This document shows positions 28,064-38,600 of a stretch of 64,000 nucleotides of DNA, in pieces. The position numbers were made by a program, and so were the translations under genes. A model generated the notes under the pieces. That model ran no database searches. It saw only the letters and a program-made list of their open reading frames with translations, and was not told where the DNA came from. The DNA comes from Alteromonas sp. BMJM2 (GTDB lineage Bacteria; Pseudomonadota; Gammaproteobacteria; Enterobacterales; Alteromonadaceae), in the NCBI RefSeq assembly GCF_027257845.1, contig NZ_JAPVOT010000006.1, forward strand, positions 175,058-239,057, read 5' to 3'. The number at the start of each line of letters is the position of its first letter. The stretch's first letter is position 1.

Positions 28064-30382
28064 CTAGGCGCCAGCACGAATGAGCCCAGCCAGTTCTTTT
28101 GTTTCTAGGTATTCATTAATGTGCGTGAATACCTCTTGCTGCGAGGACGACGTTAACGCGAGAGAAAGCAGCTGCTTACACTCTGATAGCGTTACTTTTC
28201 GCAACAGCCAATTGATTTTACGTAAATTAAACCCGTTCATACTTAAACGGCGGTACCCCATTCCCATCAGTAAAAGAGCGCCCGCTGGCTCACCGGCAAT
28301 TTCTCCGCAAATAGTGACGGGCGTTTGACTGGCGTTAGCCTTTTGCACTATATCGTAAAGCGCACCAAGCACCGATGGGTGATAGCTATTATATAAGCTT
28401 GCTACCCGGGTGTTATTTCTATCAACTGCCAACAAGTATTGAGTAAGATCGTTACTTCCCACTGAGAAAAAGTCGACGTACTTAGCCAGCTGCGGCAACT
28501 GATAAAGCACCGACGGCACTTCTAGCATAATGCCCAACTTGGGCCGACTGATCACGTTGTCAGTGCCTGAGGATTCGTCAGATACTTCTAGAAACGCTTG
28601 GTTGATTAACCGCTTTGCTTCGACAACTTCCGATACCGTTGAGATCATCGGCAGCATAATTTGCAAATTATTGAGCCCGATGTTGGCGCGCAACATGGCA
28701 CGTATTTGGACCAGAAAGATCTCTGGGTGATCAAGAGTAAGGCGAATGCCCCTCCAACCCAGAAACGGATTTTCTTCGTTAATGGGAAAGTATGGCAACG
28801 GTTTATCGCCACCCACATCAAGGGTACGCATGGTGATAGGTAGTTCAGGCGCGGCTTCGAGTATTTGTCGGTATAAGGTAACTTGCTCTTGTTCTGACGG
28901 AAAGCGCTCGCGAAGCATAAAAGGAATTTCAGTACGGTAAAGCCCTACGCCGGCGCCTATCTGCCCAGCATCAAGTTCAACCTCTGCAGACAACCCTGCA
29001 TTAATATACAAAGACATTCTGCAGCCATCGAGACTCTCACACGGTTTATCGGCTTCTGCTTCAATTTTCTCTGTTATTGCTGACTCTTCTTCTATCAGCT
29101 GAATAAAGTCAGTTTTTACCGTTCGGTTTGGCGATATTATGACTTCACCAGAGTAGCCATCGAGCAGTATCTCTTTATCTTCAAGCAGCGCTGGCGATAC
29201 GCTCTGACACCCCATTACCGCCGGTACGCCCATGGCTCTGGCTAAAATAGCGGCATGGGAATTATTCGAACCGCGAACAGAAATAATGCCCTGTAATTTA
29301 TCTCGGGGGCACTCGGCAAGCATGGTGGCTGACACTTCGTCTGCCACTAAAATGCATGGCCCAGCGACCGCTTTTTCCGATATTTTGTGACCACTTTGTT
29401 CCTGAAGAATGTTAACCAAAATTCGGTCAGATAAATCAATAATATCAATGGCCCGTTCCTGCATGTACGGGTCTTCCATCGCGCGAAAACGGGCAGCATA
29501 ATCTTCCACCACTATTTTTAGTGAAGAGGCAGCATCCCAGCCTTGGCGGATTTTCTCTTCAACTTCGCGGCCCAAACTGTTGGCATCTAAAAGATGATGG
29601 TAAAGCTGAAAAATAGATTTAACGTCTTCAGGTAACCCGTCGTCTAAACGCTCTGAAAGCGTATTGACATGTCCACGGGTTACTTCAACGCCTTTGCGAT
29701 ACAGGGCTATTTGTTCGGCGGGTGAACCGGTTTGCTTTACTACCCAGTTCTTTAAATTAATTGATTTGTCGGGAGAAAAGCCCGTGCCGATAGCAAGCCC
29801 AGGCGACCCTGCTATACCGCGCACATTCTTTTGCTGAGCAATATTACCGGCTGTATGGGATAAGGTGAGTGCGCCTCGAATATCTGCATTGGTGATTTCA
29901 AGAGCAAGCTGAGCCGCTAGGGTAACTAAGAATGCTTCTTCGTCTTCGCTAAAGCGTCGCAGATCAGTTTGCTGCAGGGTAATAACCCCAAGCACTCTGC
30001 GTTGATTAGTAATTGGTGTACCAAGAAACGCATTGTAATTGTCTTCTTTAACTTCGGGATAGTGCTTGAAGCGGGGGTGGTGCTGCGCATTGGCGATGTT
30101 AAGGGGTTCTTCACGCTGTCCCACTAGGCCAATTAGGCCTTCGGTAAAACCAATGCGAACGTTTTCCACTGCGTCTGGATGTAAGCCATCGGTGGCTTTG
30201 AGAACGAAGGTTTTCGCTTCGTTGTCGGCTAGATAGATAGAACAGGAGTCGACATTTAATGTCTGCTTTACCCTGGATGCAAGTCGAAACAACGCAGTAT
30301 CAAGTGCGGAAATTTGATTCATTTCCTGCACGATACGCTTGAGCGTGGTTAGCATTGCACCTGAGTTACTAGAGGTATTCAC
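28064..30382 (-). CDS. ptsP: Nitrogen-PTS enzyme I (PtsP)
   Basis: First phosphotransferase of the PTS-Ntr, passing phosphate from PEP to NPr and EIIA-Ntr. Residues about 10-170 form the GAF sensor domain (glutamine/2-oxoglutarate input in E. coli). The enzyme I part follows, with the phospho-accepting His376 in GSNNSHAAILARAMG and the PEP-binding domain with SVGSNDLTQY and VTICGEIAG. The GTG at 30382 has a strong AGGAG six bases upstream, giving 772 residues; an internal ATG at 30355 matches the E. coli N-terminus (MLTxLxxIVQ) and remains possible. It follows rppH, the usual gammaproteobacterial pair. NPr and EIIA-Ntr lie elsewhere. Confidence 0.95.
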   Translation of the reverse strand: MNTSSNSGAMLTTLKRIVQEMNQISALDTALFRLASRVKQTLNVDSCSIYLADNEAKTFVLKATDGLHPDAVENVRIGFTEGLIGLVGQREEPLNIANAQHHPRFKHYPEVKEDNYNAFLGTPITNQRRVLGVITLQQTDLRRFSEDEEAFLVTLAAQLALEITNADIRGALTLSHTAGNIAQQKNVRGIAGSPGLAIGTGFSPDKSINLKNWVVKQTGSPAEQIALYRKGVEVTRGHVNTLSERLDDGLPEDVKSIFQLYHHLLDANSLGREVEEKIRQGWDAASSLKIVVEDYAARFRAMEDPYMQERAIDIIDLSDRILVNILQEQSGHKISEKAVAGPCILVADEVSATMLAECPRDKLQGIISVRGSNNSHAAILARAMGVPAVMGCQSVSPALLEDKEILLDGYSGEVIISPNRTVKTDFIQLIEEESAITEKIEAEADKPCESLDGCRMSLYINAGLSAEVELDAGQIGAGVGLYRTEIPFMLRERFPSEQEQVTLYRQILEAAPELPITMRTLDVGGDKPLPYFPINEENPFLGWRGIRLTLDHPEIFLVQIRAMLRANIGLNNLQIMLPMISTVSEVVEAKRLINQAFLEVSDESSGTDNVISRPKLGIMLEVPSVLYQLPQLAKYVDFFSVGSNDLTQYLLAVDRNNTRVASLYNSYHPSVLGALYDIVQKANASQTPVTICGEIAGEPAGALLLMGMGYRRLSMNGFNLRKINWLLRKVTLSECKQLLSLALTSSSQQEVFTHINEYLETKELAGLIRAGA

Positions 30383-30415
30383 CGGTTACTCCTGTTTGTG
30401 TATCCACGCCTTTGC

Positions 30416-30958
30416 TTATCCACGCCTTCGTTTCTTGCCGCGTTTAGCGGAAACGTTACCCTGACGCTGGGGAACGCGCTGCTGTGCAGACATAACAACC
30501 GGAGAAAACTCCTTCATTACCCTACGATAAACATCACGCTTAAACGACACAACGTTTCTTATGGGGTACCAATAACTTACCCACCTCCAGTCATCAAATT
30601 CTGGATGGCCTGTTTTTAATACATTTACATCACGATCATGACAATCGAGTTGCAGTAAAAACCACTTTTGTTTTTGTCCTATACAAACAGGATTGCTACC
30701 TTGTCGAATTAATCGCTTTGGCAGCTTATATCTAAGCCAATTACGGGTAACACTTAAAATAGTTACGTCTTTAGACGTCAACCCTACTTCTTCGTGCAAC
30801 TCGCGGAACATGGCTTGCTCGGCAGTTTCCCCTTCATCAATTCCGCCTTGAGGGAACTGCCATGAATGTTGGCCATAACGTCTTGCCCAAAATATTTGAC
30901 CCATTTTGTTGCAAATCACTATACCCACATTCGCACGGAATCCATCGGCATCTATCAC
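30416..30958 (-). CDS. rppH: RNA pyrophosphohydrolase RppH
   Basis: Removes pyrophosphate from the 5' end of mRNAs and so triggers RNase E decay. The Nudix box is complete at about 38-60 (GGIDEGE...RELHEEVGL). The flanking blocks [37 protein letters not shown] and [28 protein letters not shown] are essentially those of E. coli RppH. The start is GTG. The C-terminal tail is strongly basic (RGKKRRRG), as in relatives. It is the first gene of the long minus-strand array and divergent from mutH, a conserved pairing. Confidence 0.96.
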   Translation of the reverse strand: MIDADGFRANVGIVICNKMGQIFWARRYGQHSWQFPQGGIDEGETAEQAMFRELHEEVGLTSKDVTILSVTRNWLRYKLPKRLIRQGSNPVCIGQKQKWFLLQLDCHDRDVNVLKTGHPEFDDWRWVSYWYPIRNVVSFKRDVYRRVMKEFSPVVMSAQQRVPQRQGNVSAKRGKKRRRG

Positions 30959-31072
30959 ATAGACTCCCGGGTACGCAATACTGGTAATATGTTTTCATTC
31001 TTCCACAAACTATGCTCCAATCATAGTGTTAATATTCAATGACTCAGCTCAGCGAAGGAATTTTTGATAACA

Positions 31073-31750
31073 ATGCTGCCTCCTAAGTCGCCGCCTAACA
31101 CTCCCGACGAATTACTCACGCGATGCCATGCAATAGCGGGGCTAACCTTAGGTGAGCTTGCCCATATGGCAAATGTCGCTATTCCAGCCAACCTGCAGCG
31201 CCATAAAGGCTGGCCCGGAATGCTGATAGAGAAGTGGTTAGGGGCAAGTGCAGGCTCAAAACCACAGCAGGATTTCCCAGAGCTTGGCATTGAGCTAAAA
31301 ACCATTCCCATTGATGCCGCCTTTGCGCCTCTTGAAACCACGTACGTGTGCTTTGCTCCTTTGCTAATGCAGCCGGGCATCACGTGGGAAACCTGTAATG
31401 TGCGCAACAAATTGCAGCAAGTTTTGTGGCTTCCTATTGAGGGAGACAGACGAATCCCCCTTGCAGAAAGACGGGTCGCCACAGGGTTTTATTGGCGACC
31501 TAGCGAAAAAGAAGACGAGTTACTTAGGCAAGACTGGGAAGAATTAACAGAAAAAATAGTCACCGGGCATGTGGAATCGATAACGTCAAAGCAAGGCACG
31601 GCACTGCATATACGCCCAAAAGCAGCAAATGGTAGCGTACTCACCGAGGCCAGAGGAGTAGAGGGAGAGAAAATAAAAACTCGACCACGGGGGTTTTATT
31701 TACGCAAAACCTTCACCCACCACATTCTTGCTTCGGCGTTTGGGTACTAG
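31073..31750 (+). CDS. mutH: DNA mismatch repair endonuclease MutH
   Basis: Nicks the unmethylated GATC strand during Dam-directed mismatch repair, activated by MutS-MutL. The catalytic pattern D-x6-E-x-K is present as Asp67, Glu74 and Lys76 (DFPELGIELK). KGWPGMLIEKWLGA and the C-terminal LRKTFTHHILASAF are also family landmarks. Start choice: the ATG at 31073 has AGGA 13 bases upstream, while an in-frame TTG at 31064 has it 4 bases upstream; neither spacing is ideal. Presence of mutH implies that this organism uses Dam methylation. Divergent from rppH. Confidence 0.94.
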   Translation: MLPPKSPPNTPDELLTRCHAIAGLTLGELAHMANVAIPANLQRHKGWPGMLIEKWLGASAGSKPQQDFPELGIELKTIPIDAAFAPLETTYVCFAPLLMQPGITWETCNVRNKLQQVLWLPIEGDRRIPLAERRVATGFYWRPSEKEDELLRQDWEELTEKIVTGHVESITSKQGTALHIRPKAANGSVLTEARGVEGEKIKTRPRGFYLRKTFTHHILASAFGY

Positions 31751-31794
31751 AAGGCCGATTTACGCCATGAGTAGGGCGACGCCTACAGCGAAAC

Positions 31795-32886
31795 TTATAG
31801 TACGCTGCCGTTTTTGGTTAAATGTTTAACTAAGTAATCGCTTAAGAATTTTTCTGAATTCAAACCTAAACGTTTCGCTATCGCTGCTACCTTAGTGTCG
31901 GTTCGCAATAGTACCTTCTTGGCGTACTCTAAGCGAAAATGGTAAATAAACCGTCGAAAGCTTTTTTTATCAGACACCCGTAATGAAATTGCGAGGGTCG
32001 TTGCATCTAGCTCGGCCTCGTCACAAAAATCAGCAATAGTGAGCCCTCTTATCTTGTAGGCTTTACTGTCGATAGTATGACGCTCGGCTTTGGAAATAAT
32101 GCTGCTTATTTCGTAAGGCGTTGCCTTTCCCTCGTCTAAACGATCATGATCAAAAGGAGATGGTGAAGTATTTTGAGTAAACAGTAACGACGTCAAAACC
32201 GATAGCAGTGCCGCTCCCAACATGAGATGGTAATAACTCTCCCACGCCGCAAGCTGAAAAAAGCCAAAAGTGGCTGCAGTTACCAGTAAAATACTCATAA
32301 ACGCAATGCCCACCGTAATGCCCATCACGCTGGCAAGACCTGTTACTTTAAATTCACGAATATCTACCGCTTGCTCAGGGAGATGTCGGTGATAGGTTTG
32401 CATATGTTCAGTAATCAATATCCCAATTAACAACACGCTAAAGCCTGCGACTAATGGTGCTGCATAGGCTGGCCACAATACTAGCGGGTCGCCAATAGGT
32501 GATGCCAGCAACCACGTTTGTTTTTCAGCTGCGGGGATGAGTAGAGCCGTTATTTGAAGTAGTGCAGTGAAACCCGCAGGCAGCCACAATCGTTTTTTCG
32601 CAGAGGGGCGAAGATATAGCAATGGCTTTATGGCGCGGTAGCAACACGTAATACCAATAACGGCGAAGATATCAGATAAACCATAAAGCACAGCAAGCTC
32701 GTTGAGCCCGCTCATCCTCAACCATTCATCGTTCATAAACAGCGGCCAGCATAGTAGTGCAGCCAATACCCATCCTGCGCCGCTATCACGCTTTTGTTGG
32801 CGGACAAAAAAACCAAGGCTTAATAGGTAAATCACCAGCAGCATAAGCACGCAATAATCTTGAATCGAAAAAATCACCACTATCAC
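31795..32886 (-). CDS. Membrane-anchored AraC-type regulator
   Basis: Seven or so hydrophobic helices fill residues about 5-240, followed by a cytoplasmic C-terminal domain resembling an AraC/XylS DNA-binding domain (GLTIADFCDEAELDATTLAISLRVSDKKSFRRFIYHFRLEYAKKVLLR... in pieces; second helix-turn-helix in KVAAIAKRLGLNSEKFLSDYLVKHL). The first helix-turn-helix is diverged from the usual consensus. Such integral-membrane AraC proteins, of the kind found in marine gammaproteobacteria, are presumed to sense an envelope or membrane signal. The ligand and targets are unknown. GTG start. It is convergent with mutH and upstream of nothing obviously related, so regulation may be of distant genes. Confidence 0.72.
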   Translation of the reverse strand: MIVVIFSIQDYCVLMLLVIYLLSLGFFVRQQKRDSGAGWVLAALLCWPLFMNDEWLRMSGLNELAVLYGLSDIFAVIGITCCYRAIKPLLYLRPSAKKRLWLPAGFTALLQITALLIPAAEKQTWLLASPIGDPLVLWPAYAAPLVAGFSVLLIGILITEHMQTYHRHLPEQAVDIREFKVTGLASVMGITVGIAFMSILLVTAATFGFFQLAAWESYYHLMLGAALLSVLTSLLFTQNTSPSPFDHDRLDEGKATPYEISSIISKAERHTIDSKAYKIRGLTIADFCDEAELDATTLAISLRVSDKKSFRRFIYHFRLEYAKKVLLRTDTKVAAIAKRLGLNSEKFLSDYLVKHLTKNGSVL

Positions 32887-32952
32887 CTGTCCGTGTGAAT
32901 CAAAGGAAAAAAGATCTGTGGATTACCCACAGAGCGCTTACTAATGCACACA

Positions 32953-34458
32953 TTACCAATATACATCTCGCTGCATTGCTACTTTTCGCGTACGCTCCAT
33001 AATGATGATAAGCGTTGTCAACTTTTGCGCCGTCCATTTGCGCAACTCATCCTGAGACTCAACCTCGGCATCATCGATAGACTTGTGCAACATTAATAGC
33101 GCATTTAACTCGTCAATCCCGGTAAGCAAATCTAGCCAAGGCGCTCTGAAATTACCGCGCTCTTCAACAAATAAATCACCAAGTAAAAAACCACTCCACA
33201 GGGTTTGACGAAGCAGGACTTCCACCGCGGAATAATTGGCCGGCCCCATGGTTTTATTTAGCGGCATGCTTTGCTGAACCGTTTGCCATCCTTGGGACAA
33301 CCAACCTTTTGCGTGGTCTAGCACCTTGTGGTCGTACCCGGTTGAACGCCCCTGCCAAGGCTTTTGCTGTACCAAGCGAATAGCTTCAATTTTGATATCA
33401 GTAGCATCGTTATCGAAAAACAGCTGCTTGGGTTCATGAGCATGCATTAAGCCTGTTTTTCGACCTTGTAAATAACTCACAATGGCAGGATGCTTCCCCA
33501 AGGTTTTACTGAACATGCTTTTTTTAGACAACAAATAACGCAGGCTTTGCAGGTCATCCTGCCAGCTCCATTGTTGTGCATAAGCAATGAGCTTTTTGTG
33601 CAGGGCTAGCAGTTCAGGGCATTGCAATATTGGCAAATACAGCGATACGCTTTGCAATAATAGGTGAATGCTTTTCGCTACCTCAGCCAGCATCTTAATC
33701 GAGCCGCTTTCGCAAAACACATGTTCGTGATGTTGCCAATGTGATAGGGCTATTTGCACAGCAAGACAGAAGGCGTCTTCGGTGGAAGTTGCATCTTCTA
33801 GCGCAAGAAAATCGGGTAATGGTCGAATTTTCGCATTGAAGCCATGCAGCAACTGATATCCCTGAGCGGCCTTAGACACATCGCTTAGCCGCACTTCCAT
33901 ATTACTGTTTATCAATAGCGCTAGCGTGAAAAGGCTGTCCACGTCACCATCGATTAATTCCAACTCTATTTCATTAATGGGAGAGCTGTTCTTATCGGTA
34001 ATGGCTTCGCCGCAATCGAGCACAATCTCTACCCTACTGCCATCAACCTCGACGTCATAGGCATGACGAGTGAAGTGCGTACTAAACTGACGTGTCAGAC
34101 TGGCACTTTTGCTATCAACATCCCAGTTTTGAGGCCACACCGAGGCATCGAACAAGCTTAAATCTGGTGTAGGATTTTGCAAATCCACATTATATTCTGA
34201 ACGAGTATGGAGACCGCCGCTGACTACGCCGTTGGTTTTTAAGGTTTGTTCATAGCGACCGTTATTTCCTCGTACGCGGAATCCCATTTTCTTTTGCTGA
34301 AAATCAAATTTTTCTGTGTCGTAATAGTCGTTTTCCAGTCGCATCTCTTTGTGTGAGATTACCGTAACCTGATGTTTATCAAAAAGCGGGAGTACACGCT
34401 CAGAAAACCGGTGTTGTGCATGTGCACCGGTCACAAATTTCAATTCTATTTCGGACAT
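32953..34458 (-). CDS. ygiF: CYTH-CHAD inorganic triphosphatase YgiF
   Basis: A triphosphate tunnel enzyme with an accessory polyphosphate-binding domain. Residues 1 to about 205 are the CYTH domain, starting MSEIELKF (the E-x-E-x-K signature) and including GFRVRGNNGRYEQTLK and EIELELIDGD. Residues about 225-500 are a CHAD domain, helical and His/Arg-rich. The arrangement, and the identity of the first 200 residues with E. coli YgiF as recalled, support inorganic triphosphatase activity. Divergent ygiM lies 450 bp away, the same neighbour as in E. coli. Confidence 0.9.
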   Translation of the reverse strand: MSEIELKFVTGAHAQHRFSERVLPLFDKHQVTVISHKEMRLENDYYDTEKFDFQQKKMGFRVRGNNGRYEQTLKTNGVVSGGLHTRSEYNVDLQNPTPDLSLFDASVWPQNWDVDSKSASLTRQFSTHFTRHAYDVEVDGSRVEIVLDCGEAITDKNSSPINEIELELIDGDVDSLFTLALLINSNMEVRLSDVSKAAQGYQLLHGFNAKIRPLPDFLALEDATSTEDAFCLAVQIALSHWQHHEHVFCESGSIKMLAEVAKSIHLLLQSVSLYLPILQCPELLALHKKLIAYAQQWSWQDDLQSLRYLLSKKSMFSKTLGKHPAIVSYLQGRKTGLMHAHEPKQLFFDNDATDIKIEAIRLVQQKPWQGRSTGYDHKVLDHAKGWLSQGWQTVQQSMPLNKTMGPANYSAVEVLLRQTLWSGFLLGDLFVEERGNFRAPWLDLLTGIDELNALLMLHKSIDDAEVESQDELRKWTAQKLTTLIIIMERTRKVAMQRDVYW

Positions 34459-34908
34459 TGTTCTTTTTCGGTCATGATTTTATATCGGTAACGGCTCTTG
34501 TTCGGACATTTGGGTTCTCCGCTATCATTTGTCTTACTTTAAAAATAGTTACGCTGTAGGGAAAACACAATGCGTTTGAGAATACAGGTATGCTGGCGCA
34601 TTTGAAGTTACCACACCTTACCCTTGTCACATCTTTTTGGCAATATTTGCAGGCGGTATTCATATCGCTGCTACATATCGCTACTACATATCTCTACTAT
34701 GATAAACCGATGCCAACATAAGCCTTGGTAAAGTCGCATGTTACCAATCATTTTCAAATGCACTAGCACTATGATGAGTTTAGGTCATACACAACCATTA
34801 GCTTAGTGTAAAAATACAAGTATTCGTCACTCAATGCAGGAACAAACTTGCCTTTATGTCAGTCAACCAATACCATCTTTAAGATTTAAACGAGTAATTG
34901 GACTTCAT
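34459..34908. other. ygiF-ygiM divergent intergenic region
   Basis: No gene is supported. It contains a 13-bp tandem repeat (34661-34699) and AT-rich DNA that should hold both promoters. An in-frame extension of ygiM to 34834 exists but lacks family sequence. Confidence 0.5.
34661..34699. repeat. Tandem repeat, 3 x 13 bp
   Basis: Three adjacent units of CATATCGCTRCTA; the second differs from the first at one base and the third from the second at one base. Located 210 bp upstream of the ygiM start and 203 bp upstream of the ygiF start. Confidence 0.9.
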
Positions 34909-35511
34909 ATGATTCGAAAGTGGTTAGCCGTAGCCCTATTCACATGTACTTTTCAAGCCCTAGCGCTGCAAGACATGCCTGAATTGGAAGCATCATCATC
35001 TCACTACATCAAAGATGATTTGTTCATTTTTATGCATACGGGACCGGGTAGAAATTACCGCATTCTGGGCTCTATAGAGGCAGGAACGCCAATAGCAGTA
35101 GTATCAACAGATAGCGATGCTGAATTTACCCAAATCACCGATGACGATGGTCGCGAGGGATGGGTAGAAAGTAAGTTCGTATCAAATACGATGTCACGAG
35201 CAGAAAAACTTCCTATCATCAGCGAGCAATTGGCTGAGAACCAGGCTGAGCTGCAAGCATCTCAATCGGATAATGCACGTCTTCGCCAGCAGTTAAACGA
35301 TGCTCGCCAGCAAATATCTCAACTCTCTACCGAAAATGAAGCTCAGGCCAGTGAAATTGTTGGCTTGGCCAACAAGGTAGAAAGTGCCAACAAAGATGAG
35401 TTGGTCATGTGGTTTACACGAGGCGGATTTGTTGCCGGCGGTGGTATATTGTTAGGCGTCCTGCTGACCTACATCCCCAAAAGAAAGCGTCGCAGCAGTG
35501 AATGGATGTAA
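34909..35511 (+). CDS. ygiM: SH3-domain membrane protein YgiM (TIGR04211 family)
   Basis: A 200-residue envelope protein. Signal peptide (1-20, ending QALA), a bacterial SH3 domain at about 25-92 (LFIFMHTGPGRNYRILGSIEAGTPI, GREGWVESKFVS), a coiled coil at about 100-160 (ENQAELQASQSDNARLRQQL...), one transmembrane helix near 172-190 and a basic tail (PKRKRRSSEWM). This order is that of the TIGR04211 SH3 family. The frame is open 25 codons upstream, but the ATG at 34909 immediately precedes the signal peptide. It may bind peptidoglycan or a wall partner; the function is not established. Divergent from ygiF. Confidence 0.87.
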   Translation: MIRKWLAVALFTCTFQALALQDMPELEASSSHYIKDDLFIFMHTGPGRNYRILGSIEAGTPIAVVSTDSDAEFTQITDDDGREGWVESKFVSNTMSRAEKLPIISEQLAENQAELQASQSDNARLRQQLNDARQQISQLSTENEAQASEIVGLANKVESANKDELVMWFTRGGFVAGGGILLGVLLTYIPKRKRRSSEWM

Positions 35512-35537
35512 TTATTAAATATCACTGTTTTTGACAT

Positions 35538-35565
35538 AAAAAAGCCAGCTTACGCTGGCTTTTTT
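35538..35565. terminator. Bidirectional terminator ygiM/putA
   Basis: Stem AAAAGCCAGC / GCTGGCTTTT, 4-base loop, A-run before and T-run after; lies between converging ygiM and putA. Confidence 0.9.
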
Positions 35566-35606
35566 GTCTCTTCACTATGTTCACATAGCGTGCTGTAAAT
35601 TAATGA

Positions 35607-38600
35607 CTACTCGTCATCTTCTACCATGGTCATTAACGACGTATTACCGCCTGATGCTGTAGTATCAATACTCACGGCTTTTTCCGTTACTAAGCGCTGG
35701 ATAAGGTTATCGTTATACTCTGCACTGATCACCGGTAGTATTGCGCCCTCTCGTGAAGAAAGCATTGCGGTGATACGCGCTGTGCGCTCTGTGCTTGAGT
35801 CAACAACCACGCCCGATAAGTCTTCGTCCATCAGTAGCGTGTCTAAGTGTGCAAGACGCGCTACTTGGAAAAGCCCTTTAGGAGCACCCGTTGCTTCAAA
35901 CTTATTCTGAATCTCTACCGCTTCTTCATAGAAGATTTTTGACACCACAGACACAACAGGGTTACCCGTTGATAATGCCGTTACGATAGACAATAACCAG
36001 TACTCAAATGTCACTTCTTTATCGGCGAAACAGACAAGAATTCCTCGTGGCTCAAGATACAGCCTGTTGGACTCACCTGTTGGCCCCGGTAACTCCTGCG
36101 GCTTAGCTAACTTGCGTTCAATACTGGTTAACTGCTGACGTGCTGTTGCTAACGTTCTGTTCAAATCGTCAGCTAAGTCATCAACAATATCTACTTTAGC
36201 AATTTTGGCTAACAGCTGGCGAACCATAGAAATACGGTCGTTTAGTGCAGTATGTCGCCACTGAATTTCAACCGCTTTCGCTTTGTCCATCATCACGTGA
36301 GCACGTTCTGCAATTTGCTCATCGCCCACAAGTGCCTCATCGGTACCGTCTACATCGTCGATGTGTGATGGTTTAGGTGTTGCTCGCTCCATCAATAAGC
36401 GCGGCAAGTAGTTAGGTCCACCTGCTTTTGGCCCCGTACCTGACAGACCGCGCCCACCGAAAGGCTGCACGCCAACAATGGCGCCAATCATATTGCGGTT
36501 AATATAGACATTACCCGCACGGCTCTTCGCAGCGAGTTCATGGGCACGCTCTTCAATACGCGAATGAATACCCATAGTGAGTCCATAGCCAGTGCCGTTG
36601 ACTTGCTCTAGTACGTTATCTAAGTTTTTAGACTTGAAGCGCACCATATGCACCACAGGCCCGAATACTTCTTTTTCGAGCACATCGATATTGTCAATTT
36701 CGTAAAGCGTTGGCGCGAAATACGTTCCGTTCTCAAGGCCTGCTGGAATGTCATTGCGATACAGTATTTTAGCTTTGCCTTCCATAAACGATGCATGGTC
36801 AGTAAGGCTTTTCAGCGCTTTCTCGTCAATGACGGGTCCAACATCGGTAGATAACTGAGAAGGCTCGCCTACGGTAAGCTCTTTCATTGCGCCTACCAAC
36901 ATTTCAGTTAGTTCATCAGCAATATCTTCTTGTACAAAGAGTACGCGAAGTGCTGAACAGCGCTGGCCTGCACTTTGGAAGCCTGAATGAATCACATCGT
37001 CAACCACTTGCTCTGGCAATGCAGTTGAATCCACAATCATACAGTTTTGACCGCCGGTTTCGGCAATCAGCGGCACCTGCTCACCACCACGTTCGGCGAG
37101 CATTTGCGAAATTAACGTACCGGTTTGAGTAGACCCGGTAAACATTACCGCTTTCACTCGCTCATCAGGAAGCAGGGTATCGCCCACTTCTTTTCCAGGT
37201 GAAATGATAAGTTTAAGAGCATCTTCAGGAAGTCCTACAGAATGCATAATATCGACAGCACGCTGAGCAACCATACTGGTTTGCTCGGCCGGCTTAGCAA
37301 TCACCGTGTTACCGGTTACCAATGCAGCAGCAACCTGGCCTAAGAAGATGGCCAGAGGGAAGTTCCACGGGCTAATACACAGCACAACACCGCGAGGCAC
37401 TAAACGCTGATCTTCAGCAAGCTCTCTGCCTCTTACTGCGTAGTAGCGGCAAAAATCTACTGCTTCCCGTACTTCATCAATACTGTCTTGGGCAACCTTG
37501 CCCGCTTCGCGCATACAAATAGCGATGAGCTCCGCCATATGACGCTCTAGGGCATCGGCAGTTCTATCCAATATTTCTGCACGTTCGCTAACGTCTTTTT
37601 TCGACCATGCATCAAACCCAGCGGTGGTGGCATCAAGGGCTTTAACCATGTCGTCAGGCTTAGCGTAATAGTGATAGCCCACAATATCGTTTTTATCTGC
37701 TGGACTTACTACCGCTGTGGCGCCCTCAGGCACACCGTCAGTTACTTTGTAATAATCTTTCCAGCGCTCTAACTCATGCTTAAGTGCGGTGACGGCGTTG
37801 GTATCTGTTAAATCCAAACCACGCGAGTTGTCGCGCTCTGGGGCGTATAGACCACGAGGCGTTTTGATGAGTTTGTTGTAGCGCACTTTTAATCGCTGTG
37901 TTTTTTCAACCGGGTCTTCTAACAGCGTTTCCACCGGTTTTTCATCGTCGACAATGGCATTTACAAAGGATGAATTAGCGCCGTTTTCTAGAAGTCTGCG
38001 CACGAGGTATGCCAACAAGTCTTCATGCTCACCAACGGGGGCATAAACACGACACTGTATTTTATCTTCTTTCACAACTTGGTCGTACAAGGTATCACCC
38101 ATGCCATGAAGACACTGGAATTCAAACCCTTCTTTGTCGTCCCCTGCCAGTTCTATAATCACAGACGCAGTGTAGGCGTTGTGCGTTGCAAACTGAGGGT
38201 ACAAGGTTTCGCGATACTCTAGTAGGCGGTTGGCACAGGCATGATAAGACACGTCTGTTGATGACTTACGTGTAAACACAGGGAACTCTTCTAAGCCCGC
38301 CTGCTGTGTCATTTTAATTTCTGTGTCCCAGTACGCGCCTTTTACTAAGCGCACCATTAATGGACGGCCCACTTCAAGGGTAAGCTCTCGCAAATGCTCA
38401 ATCACGTGAATTGCGCGTTTTTGATAAGCCTGTACGGCCAAACCAAACCCTGTCCAGCCGTTTAAATCTTCATCGCGGAAGACAGTTTCAATGATATCCA
38501 AAGACAGTTCGAGGCGGTCTGCTTCTTCGGCATCTACAGTAAGGCCAATGTCGTGCTCTTTTGCCATTAAACACAATGCTTTCAAACGCGGAGGAATTTC

